Part shown: positions 25,472 to 38,800 of the stretch, piece after piece
Layout of the letters: the number at the start of each line of letters is the position of its first letter
How positions within the stretch are numbered: position 1 is the stretch's first letter
Origin: Paraconiothyrium sp. Pb-2020
Lineage: Eukaryota; Ascomycota; Dothideomycetes; Pleosporales; Didymosphaeriaceae
Length of the DNA stretch: 64,000 bases
Reading direction: 5' to 3'
Assembly: GCA_022419385.1 (NCBI GenBank)
Contig: JAJUBI010000007.1
Span: 3,753,768 to 3,817,767 of the forward strand
The notes under the pieces: generated by a model
What the model was told of the DNA's origin: nothing
The model's input: only the letters and a program-made list of their open reading frames with translations
Database searches by the model: none
Position numbers and translations under genes: made by a program

Positions 25472-28400
25472 TATATACCTAAGTTACCCTTACTAAATAA
25501 TAGCTTCTATAGTAAACTAACTAACGTTATTAGACCTAATAGACCTAGTCTAGATAAAGAAACAACTTAATTACCTAAATAAAGAAAACTAAAGGTAAAA
25601 AAATGCCTATAATAAGTTAGTAGAATAAGTAAAAGTTATATTAAAGAGAAAGAGGGAAGAGGCTAATAAAATAATAAAAGAATAAATCTAGTAAATAAAA
25701 CTTAGAATAAGGAGTAGACTCTTAAAACTAGCTAATCTAAAAAAGTTTAATAGAATAAGAACTAAGCTTAGGGGGTTTCTAGCCTCTATATTTCTCTATT
25801 TAGATTTAAATTAAGAATACCTTAGAGAAGAAGATTAGAAAGTAGCTTATATAGTAATTTACTTTATAGATAAAGTAATAGACTAGTTTAATAGTTACCT
25901 TATAGACTAGAGAATAAACTAAATAGATAACTAAAAAATAGAAACTAACCTTATCTTTATAAGTTATGCCTACTTTAAGCAAAAACTCTAACTAATTTTT
26001 AGTAATATTAATATAGAATATATAACTAAATAGAAACTCTTAAAGCTCTAATAAACTAAGATAGTAGTAGCCTATATATTAATATTTAAATAGCTGGCTA
26101 ACAAAGTCTTAGACTATAGGGAATAAGCCCTAATATAGAAGTTCTATAAAGGACTTAAGTTAGATATTAGGTATAAGATAATTAGAATAAAAAAACTAAT
26201 AACTCTACCTATAATAATTAAATAAGCTATTTAAGTAGATAACAAATTATTTCTATAGAAATAAGATAATAAAGGAGAAAGTAGATATAATATAAATAGC
26301 TAAAACTATAAAACTTATAATAAAGGAGATCTAATAGTCTTAGATACTAATAAAGAAAAGGGATTAAGTTAGAATATAATAAAAAAAAAGTAATATAAGA
26401 AAGATACTTACTTTAGCTATAGTAAAAAGGGCTATATTACTAGAAACTACCTAAATAAAAGCTAGAAAAAGTCTATAAAAGGTACTAAGAAGGAACTAAA
26501 GAAGCTAAAAGCCTAAAAAAAAACTAAAGAGAAACTAGCTAGTAGTAAGAAATATAAAGCTACTTATTAGGCTAAGTATCCCTAAGATATGTATATATTA
26601 TATATAAAGATAAAAAAGGACATAGAATACTAGCCTATAAAAGAAAGGCTAGCAGTAACTTAAGAAGGCTAAATAATTCTATAGCTAGAGAAGTAAAACG
26701 CCTAGGTTCTAGAATTTTATAATACTAAAGATTTAGAAAGTAAATCTAATAATAATAAAAGAGATAGTAACTTAAATAAATTAGTAAATATACTATTCTA
26801 GTTAATTCTAAGAGGGGATAAACCCTTCTTCTTATTACTAGTATAAAAGGCACCTATATTCCCTAGTAAAAATATCTATATAAGGGGAGTTAAATATTTT
26901 TAGCCTATAGAACTAATATATAAAGCGGCCAGACTAGTTAAGACTAAAGATATATAGTAAATAATTAAGGGCCTATACTTCTACTATAAGAATTTATATA
27001 GAAAAACTATCTATAAGGTTTATAAAAACTAGAAGATCTAGTTTCTATAAAATATAAAGTTTATAAGCTTTAATAAATAGGTGGAATAAAATATAGTTCT
27101 ATTAAGAAAAATACCAAATAAATAAAAATAAGCCTAAATTACTAATAAAATTAAGTAGGTAGATAAAGCTTACACGCCTTAAGTTATAATAAAGTACTAG
27201 ATTCTAATTAGAAAAGAACACTTAGATAGACTAATAGAACTAATAAAAGAGAATAATTTCTAAATACTAACTAAATATCTAGTATATTATAAGTTATTAT
27301 AGACATTATATATTATAGACAATTATTTAATATATCTAACTCTAAAGAGAAAATATTACGCCTTCCTAATATAGGTAATAGATAACCCCTATAATAACCT
27401 TATTCTAAGGGATAAAGTATATAGATAGCACCTAGAAAAAAAGTATAGAGGATACCTAGTACTAGCCCCTAAACCCCTCTTACTAATTAAATATATAAAA
27501 GGGCAACCTTAATATAAGTATCCTAAGAATAAGTGCCCTTAGCATATAGCTAAGAAAATATAGATAAAGTATTAGCTAAAAGGTAAAGAAGTCTTAAGAG
27601 GTATATAAAGACTATATATTATAATTTAAGAAGAATACTATAGAAAACTAATTAGAGTAATAATTAATAGTAAAGTAATATAAAATCTTATCTCTAAGAA
27701 ATTTGCAGAGAATAAAGGGCTCTACTATACCTATAAAATAGAGAAAAGAACCCTATTTAATATTAAAGAACTACCCTTCTAGAAGCAAATCTATATAGAA
27801 ACTACACTAGAAATCTTTCTATCTAAAGAACTAGTTATTAACAACTTTATTATAGACTTAGCTAAGATAAATAATTAGTAAGATATAATTTAAAAAATAC
27901 TATAGCTAAAATAGGTTAACCTAACTATCTACTAGAGAATAAAATAAGTCTAATACCTATACTAGTTAATAGTAAATAAGAAACTTACCCTAAAAATACT
28001 AAACTAATACTAGAGGTTTATAGATATTTTTAATAAACTAGAAGAATACCTTCTAGAACACGCTAAGTAGGACTGTAAGATTAGACTAGAGAAAGAAAAA
28101 TAACCTATATAGAGACTAGTATATAAAATAATAAAATAGAAGCTTAAGGTTACTAAATAATATATTAAAAATAACCTTAAATAGAAATATATTAGACTTT
28201 TTTAGTCTTCTACTGCTTATAGAGTTACCTTTATAGAAAAGAAGGATAACCTAGAACTATAGTTTTATATTAATTTTAGAAAAATAAATACTATTATAAT
28301 TAAAGATAGATACCTATTACCCTTAATTTTAGATTTATAAGACTAACTCTAAGATATAAAAATCTTTATCTACTTAGATATAAAGAACGCGTACTACTAA

Positions 28401-31400
28401 ATTAGAATAAAGAAAGGTAAGAAATAGAAAACTACCTTTAAAATAAAGTTAGAGTTATTTAAGTATATATATACCCTTTAGCTTACTAATGCCCTAGCTA
28501 TTTTTTAAAGATAAATTAATACTGTACTCTAAGGATATATTAGTAAATATACTATAGTATACCTAGATAATATTTTAATATACTTAAATAATAAATAAGA
28601 CTACTAAAAGTATATAGAAAAAGTACTAAACTATATAAATAAAGCTAAGCTATATCTAAAGCTTAAGAAATATAAATTCTATATTACCTAAACTATTTTT
28701 CTAGAGTTTATAGTAGAACCTAAAAAGCTTAAGATTAAGTAAATAAAGCTCTAGAAGATTTTAGATTAAGAAAAGCTAAAAAATATTAAGAATATCTAAT
28801 TTTTCTTAGAATTTTATAACTATTATAGGAAGTTTATTCTAGACTAAACAAAAATAATAGAGCCCCTTATAAGGCTAATAAAGAAAGAAGTATCCTTTAA
28901 ATAGATAGATAAATACTAATAAGTAATAGATTAACTTAAGAAAGAATTTACTAAAAAACCTATTTTATAAATCTTTAATCTCTATTATCCCGCTATACTA
29001 GAGATAAATATATTAAATTTTGCTATTAAAGTGTACTTACTCTAGTAAGATCTAGAAATAGATAAAAAGTACCTATATAGCTATTACTTTTAAAAAATAT
29101 AAAAAGCTAAACTTAACTATAATATTTATAATAAAGAGATATTAGTAATAGTTAAAGTATTTAAGAAATAGAGAACTTACCTCTAAGAAGTAAAATACTA
29201 AATACTAGTCTTTTTAGACTATAAGAACTTAATAGAATTTATAATAAATAAGGCCCTTATACTCTAGTAAGTAAGATAGATATAGACCCTATTAATATAT
29301 AATTTTAAGATTATATACACCTAAGGGACAGAAAATCTTTAGGTAAATACTTTAAGTAGAAGACCTAACTTATAAGAAAAAGCTAAAGTATTAAAGGCCC
29401 TACTTTAATTTAATAAAGATAGTACTATTATCTATAATATACTAAAGCTAGTAGTAATAATAGAAACCTAGACTAGTATATAGTATAACTAGATTAAAAA
29501 GAAAATAGTAATTAGTAATAAGAATATAAGCTACCTACCTATAGAAATAAAATATAAGAATAATATTTATAAGGTCTTTAATAGAATCTTTGTTCCTGCT
29601 AAGATTTAATATAAATTTATAAAATAATTCTATAAGGTACCGGCATACAGCCACTAGGGAATTAAATAGATAATAGAATAACTAATAAGGGACTACTACT
29701 TCTCTTAAGCCTAATAGATAGTTACAGAAGTCTTATATAACTATACTAACTACTACTAAAATAAACTAAATAGGCACACGCTATATAGATAACTATAACT
29801 TATAAAAGTTTCTAATTAACTATAGGGTATAGTTATAATAGACTTTATTATAGGACTACTAAAATCTAAGGACTTAGATAATAAGGTAAAATATAATAGA
29901 ATTATAGTTATTATTAATAAAGTAACTAAGCACGCATACTTCTTACTATATAAAGAAATTAGTAAAGTAAAGTATATAGCTTTTTACTTTACTTTTATAG
30001 TAATAGCACAATATAAAGCTCTAGATAAAATTATTATAGATAGAGATATTTACTTTATATTTAAGTTCTAGTAAATAGTATTTACTCTTATAGGCATTAA
30101 ATATAGTATATTAATAGCCTATTATTTATAAATAGATAGGTAGACAGAATAAATAAACTAGATAGTAAAATAGTTTTTTAGGTGTTACCTAAACTATTAA
30201 TAGAATAACTAGGTAGAGTTACTCCCTATAGTATAACTAGCCTATAATAGCTATAATATAGTACTACTAGAGTTTTACTATTCTTTATAAACTATAGATT
30301 TTACCTAGCAGCCTACTAAGTACCTAGAACTATAAGGTCTTAGAGTACAGATAGAGAATAATAGCTAAAGAAATTATATAATTTATAGTTAACTCTAATA
30401 AGACGCTATATTTCTATAAGAAAAATAGAAAAATACTATAATCTTAAGTATAAGCCTACGCCTACACTAGAAAAGAAAGAGAAAGTCTAGCTACTATAAA
30501 AAATATTACTAGTAAATAACTATTAAATAAACTAGACTACCTAAAAATTAGACTATATAAGGTTCTAGAATAAATTACCCTAGTTTTATTTAAACTATAA
30601 CTTCTAAATAGTATAAAGATATACCTAGTAATATAGCTCTCTTAGAGAAGGTACTATAAAATATAAAATCTATAGTTTATAAAGTAGATATATATAGAGA
30701 ATAGTAAGAAGAATAGAAAGTAGTAAGTATTAATAGATACTAACTAGTAAATAGTTAGAATTACTATATAGTTAAATAGCTAGAACGCAATAAGAAGAGA
30801 AATTTATAAAATAATACTTAAAAACTAAAAAGTAACCTTAACTACTCTAAGAAGTTAGAGAAATATTAACTAAACTAATCTTTTAAAGAAAGTCTAGAGA
30901 TATTAGACTAAAGGCTAAATTACTTTATAGTAAACTATAAAGATTACTACTATTAGAGAAGGTATAAGTAGTATCTTAAGAGGCTACTTTACTTTTTTTA
31001 GAACTATTCTATAAACTAGTAGCTTTTAACTCTACTTTTTTCTAATTTAGCTTAGCCTTAAGAAATACTAACTATTAATCTTTCTACTTATTAAGAAGTT
31101 TCTTCTACTTCTAAAGTTATAATACCTTAGCTTAGGCTATAGCTAGGGTATTTAGAATTACTTTTTAAGCCTTTTTAGCCTTAGCTAGTTTAGCTTAAAT
31201 TTTAGCTTAAAAGTAACTAGTATTGCGCACTAAAAATAATTAGTTTTAAAGAAGAAATTATAACTAACTATATACTTTTAGTAATAGATATACTATTAAT
31301 ATTATAAGAATCTTAAATATTAGAATAAATTAGGCTTTATAAGTAAAAACGCCTAGGTATATATATAGTAAAAGTATATAAGGAATTTTAAGCCTATTAT

Positions 31401-32052
31401 AATAAGAATAAGGTATAGCTAGAAATCTATAATAACCTATTTTATTAGTAAGAGTAAGTTGTTTATTAGTCTTATAAAAAGGTATAAAGGGTAATAATAA
31501 ACTACTATATAATAGGGCTTACTTTACTAATATAGTATAACCCCTGCAATAGATAAATCTTTAGGCTAAAGATATAAAAGGGAGAGATAGTATTATAGCT
31601 ACTATACTATAATAAAATTATAGAAACTAATATAATAATAGTAGTAACTAGTTAGATTATAAGAATAAGTATTATAATTATAGATTAGATACTAAGTATA
31701 ATATAGATATATAATTAAGGTTATGTAATTAGATCTATAGATTTATAGAATAGAGCTATAAAGCCTAAATTTATAGAATTTATATAGAGCCTATAGAGCC
31801 TAGGTTAGAGTAGTATATAGAGATAATAGATTACTACTAGTAATTTCTTATTATTAATCTATAATACAGTTTACTATATTTAGTTTTCTTATAGAAGATT
31901 ACTCTTAAGTCTTTAGTAATATATTTTTATTATAGTAATTAATTAATATTTATATATATATAACTTATACAACTCTATATACTACTTATCTCTTAATAGA
32001 ACTCTAACTAGGCTGTAGCTTACTATAGTATTAAAAAGATTCTATTATACTT
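25472..32052 (+). mobile_element. Family B Ty3/Gypsy element, plus strand, RIP-dead
   Basis: Leader from 25,472. Gag about 25,800-26,530 ends in a CCHC knuckle remnant near 26,407-26,450 (YFSYSKKGYITRNYLN). Protease about 27,640-27,720. Reverse transcriptase about 27,990-28,700 with YLDN at 28,559-28,570. RNase H to about 29,380, then integrase about 29,640-30,300. A degenerate chromodomain-like tail at about 30,700-30,850 is only suggested. A polypurine tract at 31,576-31,587 precedes the 3' LTR (31,591-32,052), which is truncated by about 58 bp. Stops interrupt all domains. Its 5' LTR is missing here and may be the copy at 9,362-9,881. Confidence 0.85.
31591..32052 (+). repeat. 3' LTR of the plus-strand B element, truncated
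   Basis: Starts tattatagctactata directly after the polypurine tract and follows the B LTR to ctattatactt. The last ~58 bp are replaced by a short piece of B leader (tttctagcctct) and then an A LTR. Confidence 0.85.
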
Positions 32053-32070
32053 AGAAAATTTCTAGCCTCT

Positions 32071-32565
32071 TATTATAAAGGGGTTCTATGTACCTAACCT
32101 AGGCCGGCCTTATAGGTATTTAGTAGATAAAAGTAAATAAGTAATAAGAGGTATAAGAATATTTTAACTCTACTATAAAAAGTAAGGTAATAATTATATA
32201 AAAAGACTAATAGATTTTATATAAAAGATATACTTTAATTTTGACTATAGAAGAATTAACTATAAAGAATATAAAAGATACTAAAGTTTTTCTAAACTAT
32301 ATACTATTCTTTATTATTCTTATAATTTCTTACTTTACTATACTTTAGAGAATTATATTCTCTTAGTAGAAGTATTTTAAATAATTCTACTAAGCTAGCT
32401 TACTTTTAGAATTCTACTCTCTTAGTAGAATTCTAGTTATATAATACCTTAGCTAATTAGCCCTACTAACTAGTATCTATTCTCTAGTTAGCAATAAAGG
32501 TGTTACTAATATCTTATATATAATTATTCCCCTTTGCTAGGTCTTAATCTGTTGTAATTATAATA
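32071..32565 (-). repeat. Family A LTR with non-matching flanks
   Basis: A 495-bp copy in minus orientation. The left flank cctct comes from a B leader fragment. The right flank aatac begins a piece of family A chromodomain. The flanks are not a target-site duplication, so it marks a rearrangement junction. Confidence 0.85.
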
Positions 32566-32591
32566 AATACCTAGTTAAATAGAAAGGATGG
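32566..32591 (+). mobile_element. Chromodomain fragment of an older family A copy (5' side of the A2 insertion)
   Basis: 26 bp encoding the chromodomain core YLVK-KGW (Trp codon now TAG). It is interrupted at ggatgg by the A2 element and resumes at 46,612 with gatggctagagc. The same sequence is uninterrupted inside A2 at about 45,364-45,400. Confidence 0.85.
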
Positions 32592-33086
32592 TGTTACAAT
32601 TATAATAGATTAAAACCTAGTAAAGGGGAATAATTATATATAGGATATTAGTAACGCCTTTATTACTAACTAGAGAATAGACGCTAGTTAGTAGGGATAA
32701 TTAGCTAAGGCATTATATAACTAAAATTCTACTAAAGAGGTAGAATTTTAGAAGTAAGCTAGCTTAGTAGAATTACTTAAAATACTTCTACTAAGGGGAT
32801 AGAATTCTCTAGAGTATAGCAAAGTAAGAAATTATAAGAATAATAAAGAATAGTATATAGTCTAGAGAAACTTTAGTATCTTTTATATTCTTTATAGTTA
32901 ATTCTTCTATAGTTAAAATTAAAGCATATCTTTTATATAAGATCTATTAGTCTTCTTATATAATTATTACCTTACTTTATATAGTAAGGTTAGAATATTC
33001 TTATACTCTTTATTGCCTATCTGCTCTTATCTACTAAATACCTATAAGGCCGGCCTAGGTTAGGTACATAAAACCCCCTTATAATA
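32592..33086 (+). repeat. 5' LTR of A2
   Basis: 495 bp starting tgttacaattataatag and ending ccccttataata. It contains the ggccggcc core shared by all A LTRs. Confidence 0.9.
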
Positions 33087-35441
33087 CTTTAACTACCTAA
33101 TATTTAAGATATTATAGTAACACTCTTAAGCTTAATTAAGTTAAGGGCCCTAATAGAAAGTATAGCTTTTAGGCTAGTAACTAATTTAGCAGTACTACTA
33201 GCTGCTTAGGCAGCAGAAATATAGAAACTCTAGAATATAGTAGAGGTATTAATAGTACTCTCTACCCTAATAGTTATACTAGCTAAAATACAGTTTAAAG
33301 TACTAGAGCTATATAATAAAGAGAAGATAGACCTTAAGACCTTTCTTACTAATATAGACCTATACTACTAATATAATTCTAATATATTTAGCAATAATTA
33401 TACTAAGATACTAGCTACTAGATTATATATAAAGGGTAAAGCTGCTTAATAGATAAGACCCTTAATAGATAACTTTCTAGTATATAAGACTAGACCTAAT
33501 AAATAGAAAGAAGAAACTACTAAGGTTTTTAGGTTCTAGAAAGAATTTAAAAAATAAATTAAAGTTATATTTAGTAATATAGATAAAGAATAATAAGTAG
33601 AGAGATTAATTTAGTACCTTAAATAAAAAAGCTTAGCTAGTAAGTATATAGCTAAGTTCTATAAGTTATAAGCCTAAATTATATAGAATAACGCTCCGCT
33701 ATAAGCAGCCTTCTATAATAGGCTAAAGAAAACTATAAAGAATAAGTTAGTATACTATAAAAAGGCTAAAAGTCTTAAAGACTTAATTAAGCTATTAGTT
33801 AAAGTAAACTAACGCCTATATAAATACCACCTAGAGAAGAAAGAACTAGGAAAGCTAGTTATAAAACTAAAGGTAAACTTAAAAAAGACTTAATAAGAAG
33901 ATAGGTAAAATAAGAATAGAGATATTATTATAGGGGATAAAGCTTAAGAAAAGAGAGAGTAAATCCTATAATAGAAGAAATAAAATAATATTTAATAATA
34001 ACACTTTTAGAAAAAAGCCTATTTAACCTATAGTAAATAAGGGCACTTTAAGAAAGAGTGCCTAAAGAAGACTATCTAAGAAAGAAGAGCCTAGATTATT
34101 AGAATAGTAATAGTAATACTATACCCTAAAATACCTAAATTAGGCAAAATTTAGAATAATAATATAATACTAAATACTAAGGCAGAATCTCTATAAATAG
34201 AGCTTATAGACCCCTATAAAAGGGTAGATAAGAATAGCTATCTAGAGGTATTAGGCAGAATAGTAGTATATAAAGTAACTAAAAGAAAATACTAAGTCTA
34301 TAGGGAACCTATACACTAAGCCTAGAATTATTATAAAAAAATTTAAATTACTAGACTAAACGCATATTAAATATACAAATAGGTAGTAGCCTAATAGAGA
34401 AAAATATATAACCTAACTTAGTAGCTTAGAATTAAGAATAATTATATAAGAACTAAGTTCTAGTAATACTATATAATAGACTGTACCTACTACTAAGACT
34501 AAAGAAATATAGTATAGAAGACTTCTAGGAATAGAGAATACTTCTAACTAAGTAAGAATAAATACTAAAGTAGGGAATACTATATCTATTAGTTTAATAT
34601 ATAGGAAAAGAACTATAGGCCCTTATCTTAGAAAATATACTATATAAATAGTTATTCTATTTATTAGGGGTAAAAGTATCTAACGGGAAACTAGCTATAA
34701 GGCCTAGAGTAATATAATAAAACCCTATAGTATAAGTGTATAGACATGTGCCCTATAAGAAAAGACACAGACTATATAGAAACCTAGAAATAGATAGATT
34801 ATAGATAACTAAAATATCTAGAACACCTTAGTAAGAAGAAATCTATAGTAGTAGACTACTTAGACCTAAACTATAAATTTATATTACACTAGAAGTGTAT
34901 AATAATAGGTTGTAAAGACTATAAAGAAAAAGATAAGAAATTTAAATATATTTAAATACTTACTATAGAAAGATATTAGAGGAGGGCTATAGTAGGATGC
35001 CCTTGTAGCACCTTAGAAGTAAGGTTAAAAAATAAATACCTATAAAGAAAAGGGAGACTATATAACCCCTTTAGAATAATATTAAAATAACCTAGAATAG
35101 ACTATTCTCTTTATAAGTAATGCCACTGCAAAGGCACCTATAATAAGATGTAAGAGTAATTAAAAAACTAGAATACTACTAAGTAAGAAGCTAAGCTAGT
35201 AAGGGTATTTTAAAGACTTATAAGATAGAGGCTAATAGTACTATAAGACTATAAATAGTAAAGTAAGTTATAATTAGAAGATTCTAAGTAAAAGCTTTAA
35301 TAGATTCTAGTATAATAGAATATCTAATATTGCCAGAAGTAGTAGAAAAATACAACCTATTATATTAGAATAAGAAAGTACCTATATAGCTAGAAATAGC
35401 TAATAGTATAATATTCTAAGGCTACAGCAGAGGCTAGTTAT

Positions 35442-35856
35442 TATTAAACTTCTAAAGGGTAGCTAATCCTAGAAGGGTTAAGGTTGGTTCTCAGGCAGGA
35501 CAACTAAGAGGGGAAAGAAGAGTCTTATTAATATAGAAGTATCTTATAAAGTATAATAAGTTAATAAGGGAGCCTAAGTAAATCTAAATAATAGATTAAT
35601 AAATAGGTTAAATATAAGTATAGAGAGCCTATTCTTATATTCCTATATACTTAGTATAATTCGCTTTCTAATTATACTAATTAAGGTAATTAATACTTAC
35701 TTAATAATTAATATATAGTCTGCTTAGTATGCTTAGTGTACTAAGGCTACTAATTACTTTAATTAAGTTACGTAACTAATAGACTGTGCTGTATTATATT
35801 AAAGGAAAATAATTATATATATAGATTCTAGTAACTGTCTGTTCTAGATCCTAATA
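35442..35856 (-). repeat. 3' LTR of C2
   Basis: 415 bp from tattaaacttct to gatcctaata in plus-strand reading. It matches the LTR at 41,827-42,241 apart from transitions. Confidence 0.9.
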
Positions 35857-38800
35857 TTACCTCTTCCCTTTCTAGAATTTATTCTTAGATTATGTAATTT
35901 TGTCTTATACCTAGTTATAATTAGAGTAGACCCTATATTATAAGTAGCGTTAGCCTATTTGTAATATGCCTAAGCAACCTATACCTTTTAGTACTATTTA
36001 CTACTACCTTCTAGTAGATTTTATTAACTTCTTTAGTAAAGCTATAGTGAAGAAGTGTATAACCTATACTTAATATAACTATATATATAAAGTTTATGTT
36101 TGTTCCGGGAAATATAGTAAGTATATTTATTATAGCTAGTGTTGCAATATTTATATATTAAAATCTAAGTTTAAGCGTTTACTTACAGAGAAAGAGAAAT
36201 TGTAAGTATAAATAAAAGAATTAAGAGAGATATAAGAGGCTGTGTTTAAGGCCTATAAGAAGGTATTAGAGAAATTATAGGTTACTTACATACGCGAAGA
36301 TTAATTACGTTAGTAAATAGATTTATTTAATAAGCGTACTAAGGATGCAATAGCTGTAGAGAAGTATAATATTAAAAAGGCAGAATTATAAGAAGTCTTA
36401 GAATTCTTACTTTCTCTAAATAAGGTTCTATCTAGTTCTACTTTATCTCCTACTACCTAGGGTGCCTTTAAGGGTTTTCTTAATAAGTTTTAGGAGTATT
36501 TGCTACTATTACTTTTCTAGATCTATTCTATCTATAGTATTTAGTAATCTTTTGTTAACAGTTACCTAAATAATTAATAGGTTTCTAGGTATTTTTACTA
36601 TATAGGTATTCTTTCTACTTAATAAGGTATTCTGTAGTTCTGTTTTTCTAATATTTTAATAGAATATCTTTAACTTTAAATTCGTTTTCTTTCTCTAGTT
36701 TATAATAGAAGGTGGTTTTAACTAGCGTATTAGGGTCTGCTAGTTCTAGTTAGTCTATATAGAATACTAGGTGTATCTTTACATTTGGCAGTAATTCCAA
36801 CTTATAGTTTACTAGTAATATTTGTTTAGAAATATAAAATAGTCTAATCTTAATATAATCTATTTTTTTATACTTCTTTTTCTAAGTTTAAAAATTCTTT
36901 ATAAGTAGATATGCTTTATCCCCCTTCTTTAGCTAAGGTGCTATTTTCTATTTTTAATTTATATAAGAGATTGCTTACTATTAAGCTTTCTTAAGGTTTT
37001 CTTAAAGTTCTTTATAAATATTCTTTATTTTCTTAGCCATCTTAATGGCTTATTCTGTTTGGATGTTTGTAGGAAATGTTTAATTAAAGAGATATAAGTA
37101 TCTGCTATAATTTATATAAAATAGTGTATAGCCTATTGCAGCTAATACCTTATTATTATATACTAGTTATACTATTAGTAGTAAGGAAATCTAGTTATTC
37201 TTCTAGTTATTATAGTAGATACGTAGGTATATTTCTATTATTTAGTTTATATATTCTGTTTGTTTGTCTGTCTATAGGTAATATGCAGTTAATAATTTTC
37301 TTTTTATTCTAATAAGTGCTATAAGTGTTATCTAGTAGTTTAATATAAAGAGCTTATCTCTATTACTTATAACTGTCTTAGGAATTCTATAGTATCTAAT
37401 AAGTTAATCTAGAATAAGGAAGGTAAATTCCTTAGCTATAGTTATCTTAAGATATAGTATTAACTTAATATACTTTATAAGTTAATATACAATTACTAGA
37501 ATAGTGTTATATTTAATTTCTATAACTAGATCTTTAGATTTTAGCAATCTAGTAACAAAGTCCATTATAATATCTTTCTATAAGGCTATTGGTATTTTAA
37601 TTACTTATATTTCTCTGTATTTAAAATATGTTATATATTTATTCTTTTAGCAATCTGTATATTTATATATAAAGTTTATTACTACTTCTTTAATTCCCTT
37701 AAAGCTGTAGTTTTATTAAATAAGTTCTATTATTTTCTTAATACCTAGGTGTCCGTATATAGGGTTATTATAGTATTATTAGATAATCTTAGTTTGTAGC
37801 TCCTTTGGCACTTCTCTTGTGGCTACAAGAAGTTAGTTAAGTTCTACTATTAGTTTTAGAGATTTATCCTTAGTTTTGTAAAGAATTATAGAGAAGGTCT
37901 TAACCTTTTCTTTTACTAAATTACTTTATCTACTAAGCGCGTCTGCTTATCTGTTTTCTTTTCCTACTATATAGATTATTCTAAACTTATATTATCTAGT
38001 AGTTTATAACTATCTTTATTATCTTAGTGTAAGTTTCTTTATTATTATAAACCTTAGGAGGTTCTTATAGTCTATATAGATTTCTAGTGTTAAATAACTA
38101 AGAGCGTAGATTCTCTAGTGTTTAAGACTTTTATAATTATGTAGATTTTTATATATATTATATTGTGTTTCTGTATTGTTAAATTTGCATAAGTAGTAGG
38201 TAATTAGGTACTACTTACTATTTTATTCTTATTTTGTGTATATACCTAGCGTAAGGTTACTAGTGTCTATTTTAAAGTGTAATAGTTCTCCGTCTCTAAA
38301 GTATACAAGAACTAGTTCTATAATATATACTATTTTTAGAAGTTAGAATAATATTCTATACTTTATTATCTATATAAAAGGCATGTCCTTCTTTGTAAGA
38401 TTTATTAGTAGTATTATAACTCTTATATAGTCTTTAATAAACTGTCTGTTAAATCTACAGAATTCTAAGAATTCTTAAATATTTTTTATATTCTTTAGTA
38501 CTAGCTAGTTCTTAATGTATTTAACTTTGCTTAGTGCCATCTTAATTTTATTTATAGTAATAATATATTCTAGAAATTTAAGTCGTTTAATATTAAATTA
38601 GTATTTCTTAAGTTTAATTTATAGGTATATCTTATCTAGGGCCTTTAGTACTGTCTGTATATGTAATATGTAGTTAGATTTATTTTTAGAAAAGATAAGA
38701 GTATTATCTATATACGTAATAATAAATATATCTAAGTATTTATAGAGTACATAGTTAATAAGTACTTAAAAGGCTGCTGGTGTATTAGTAAGTCTAAATA

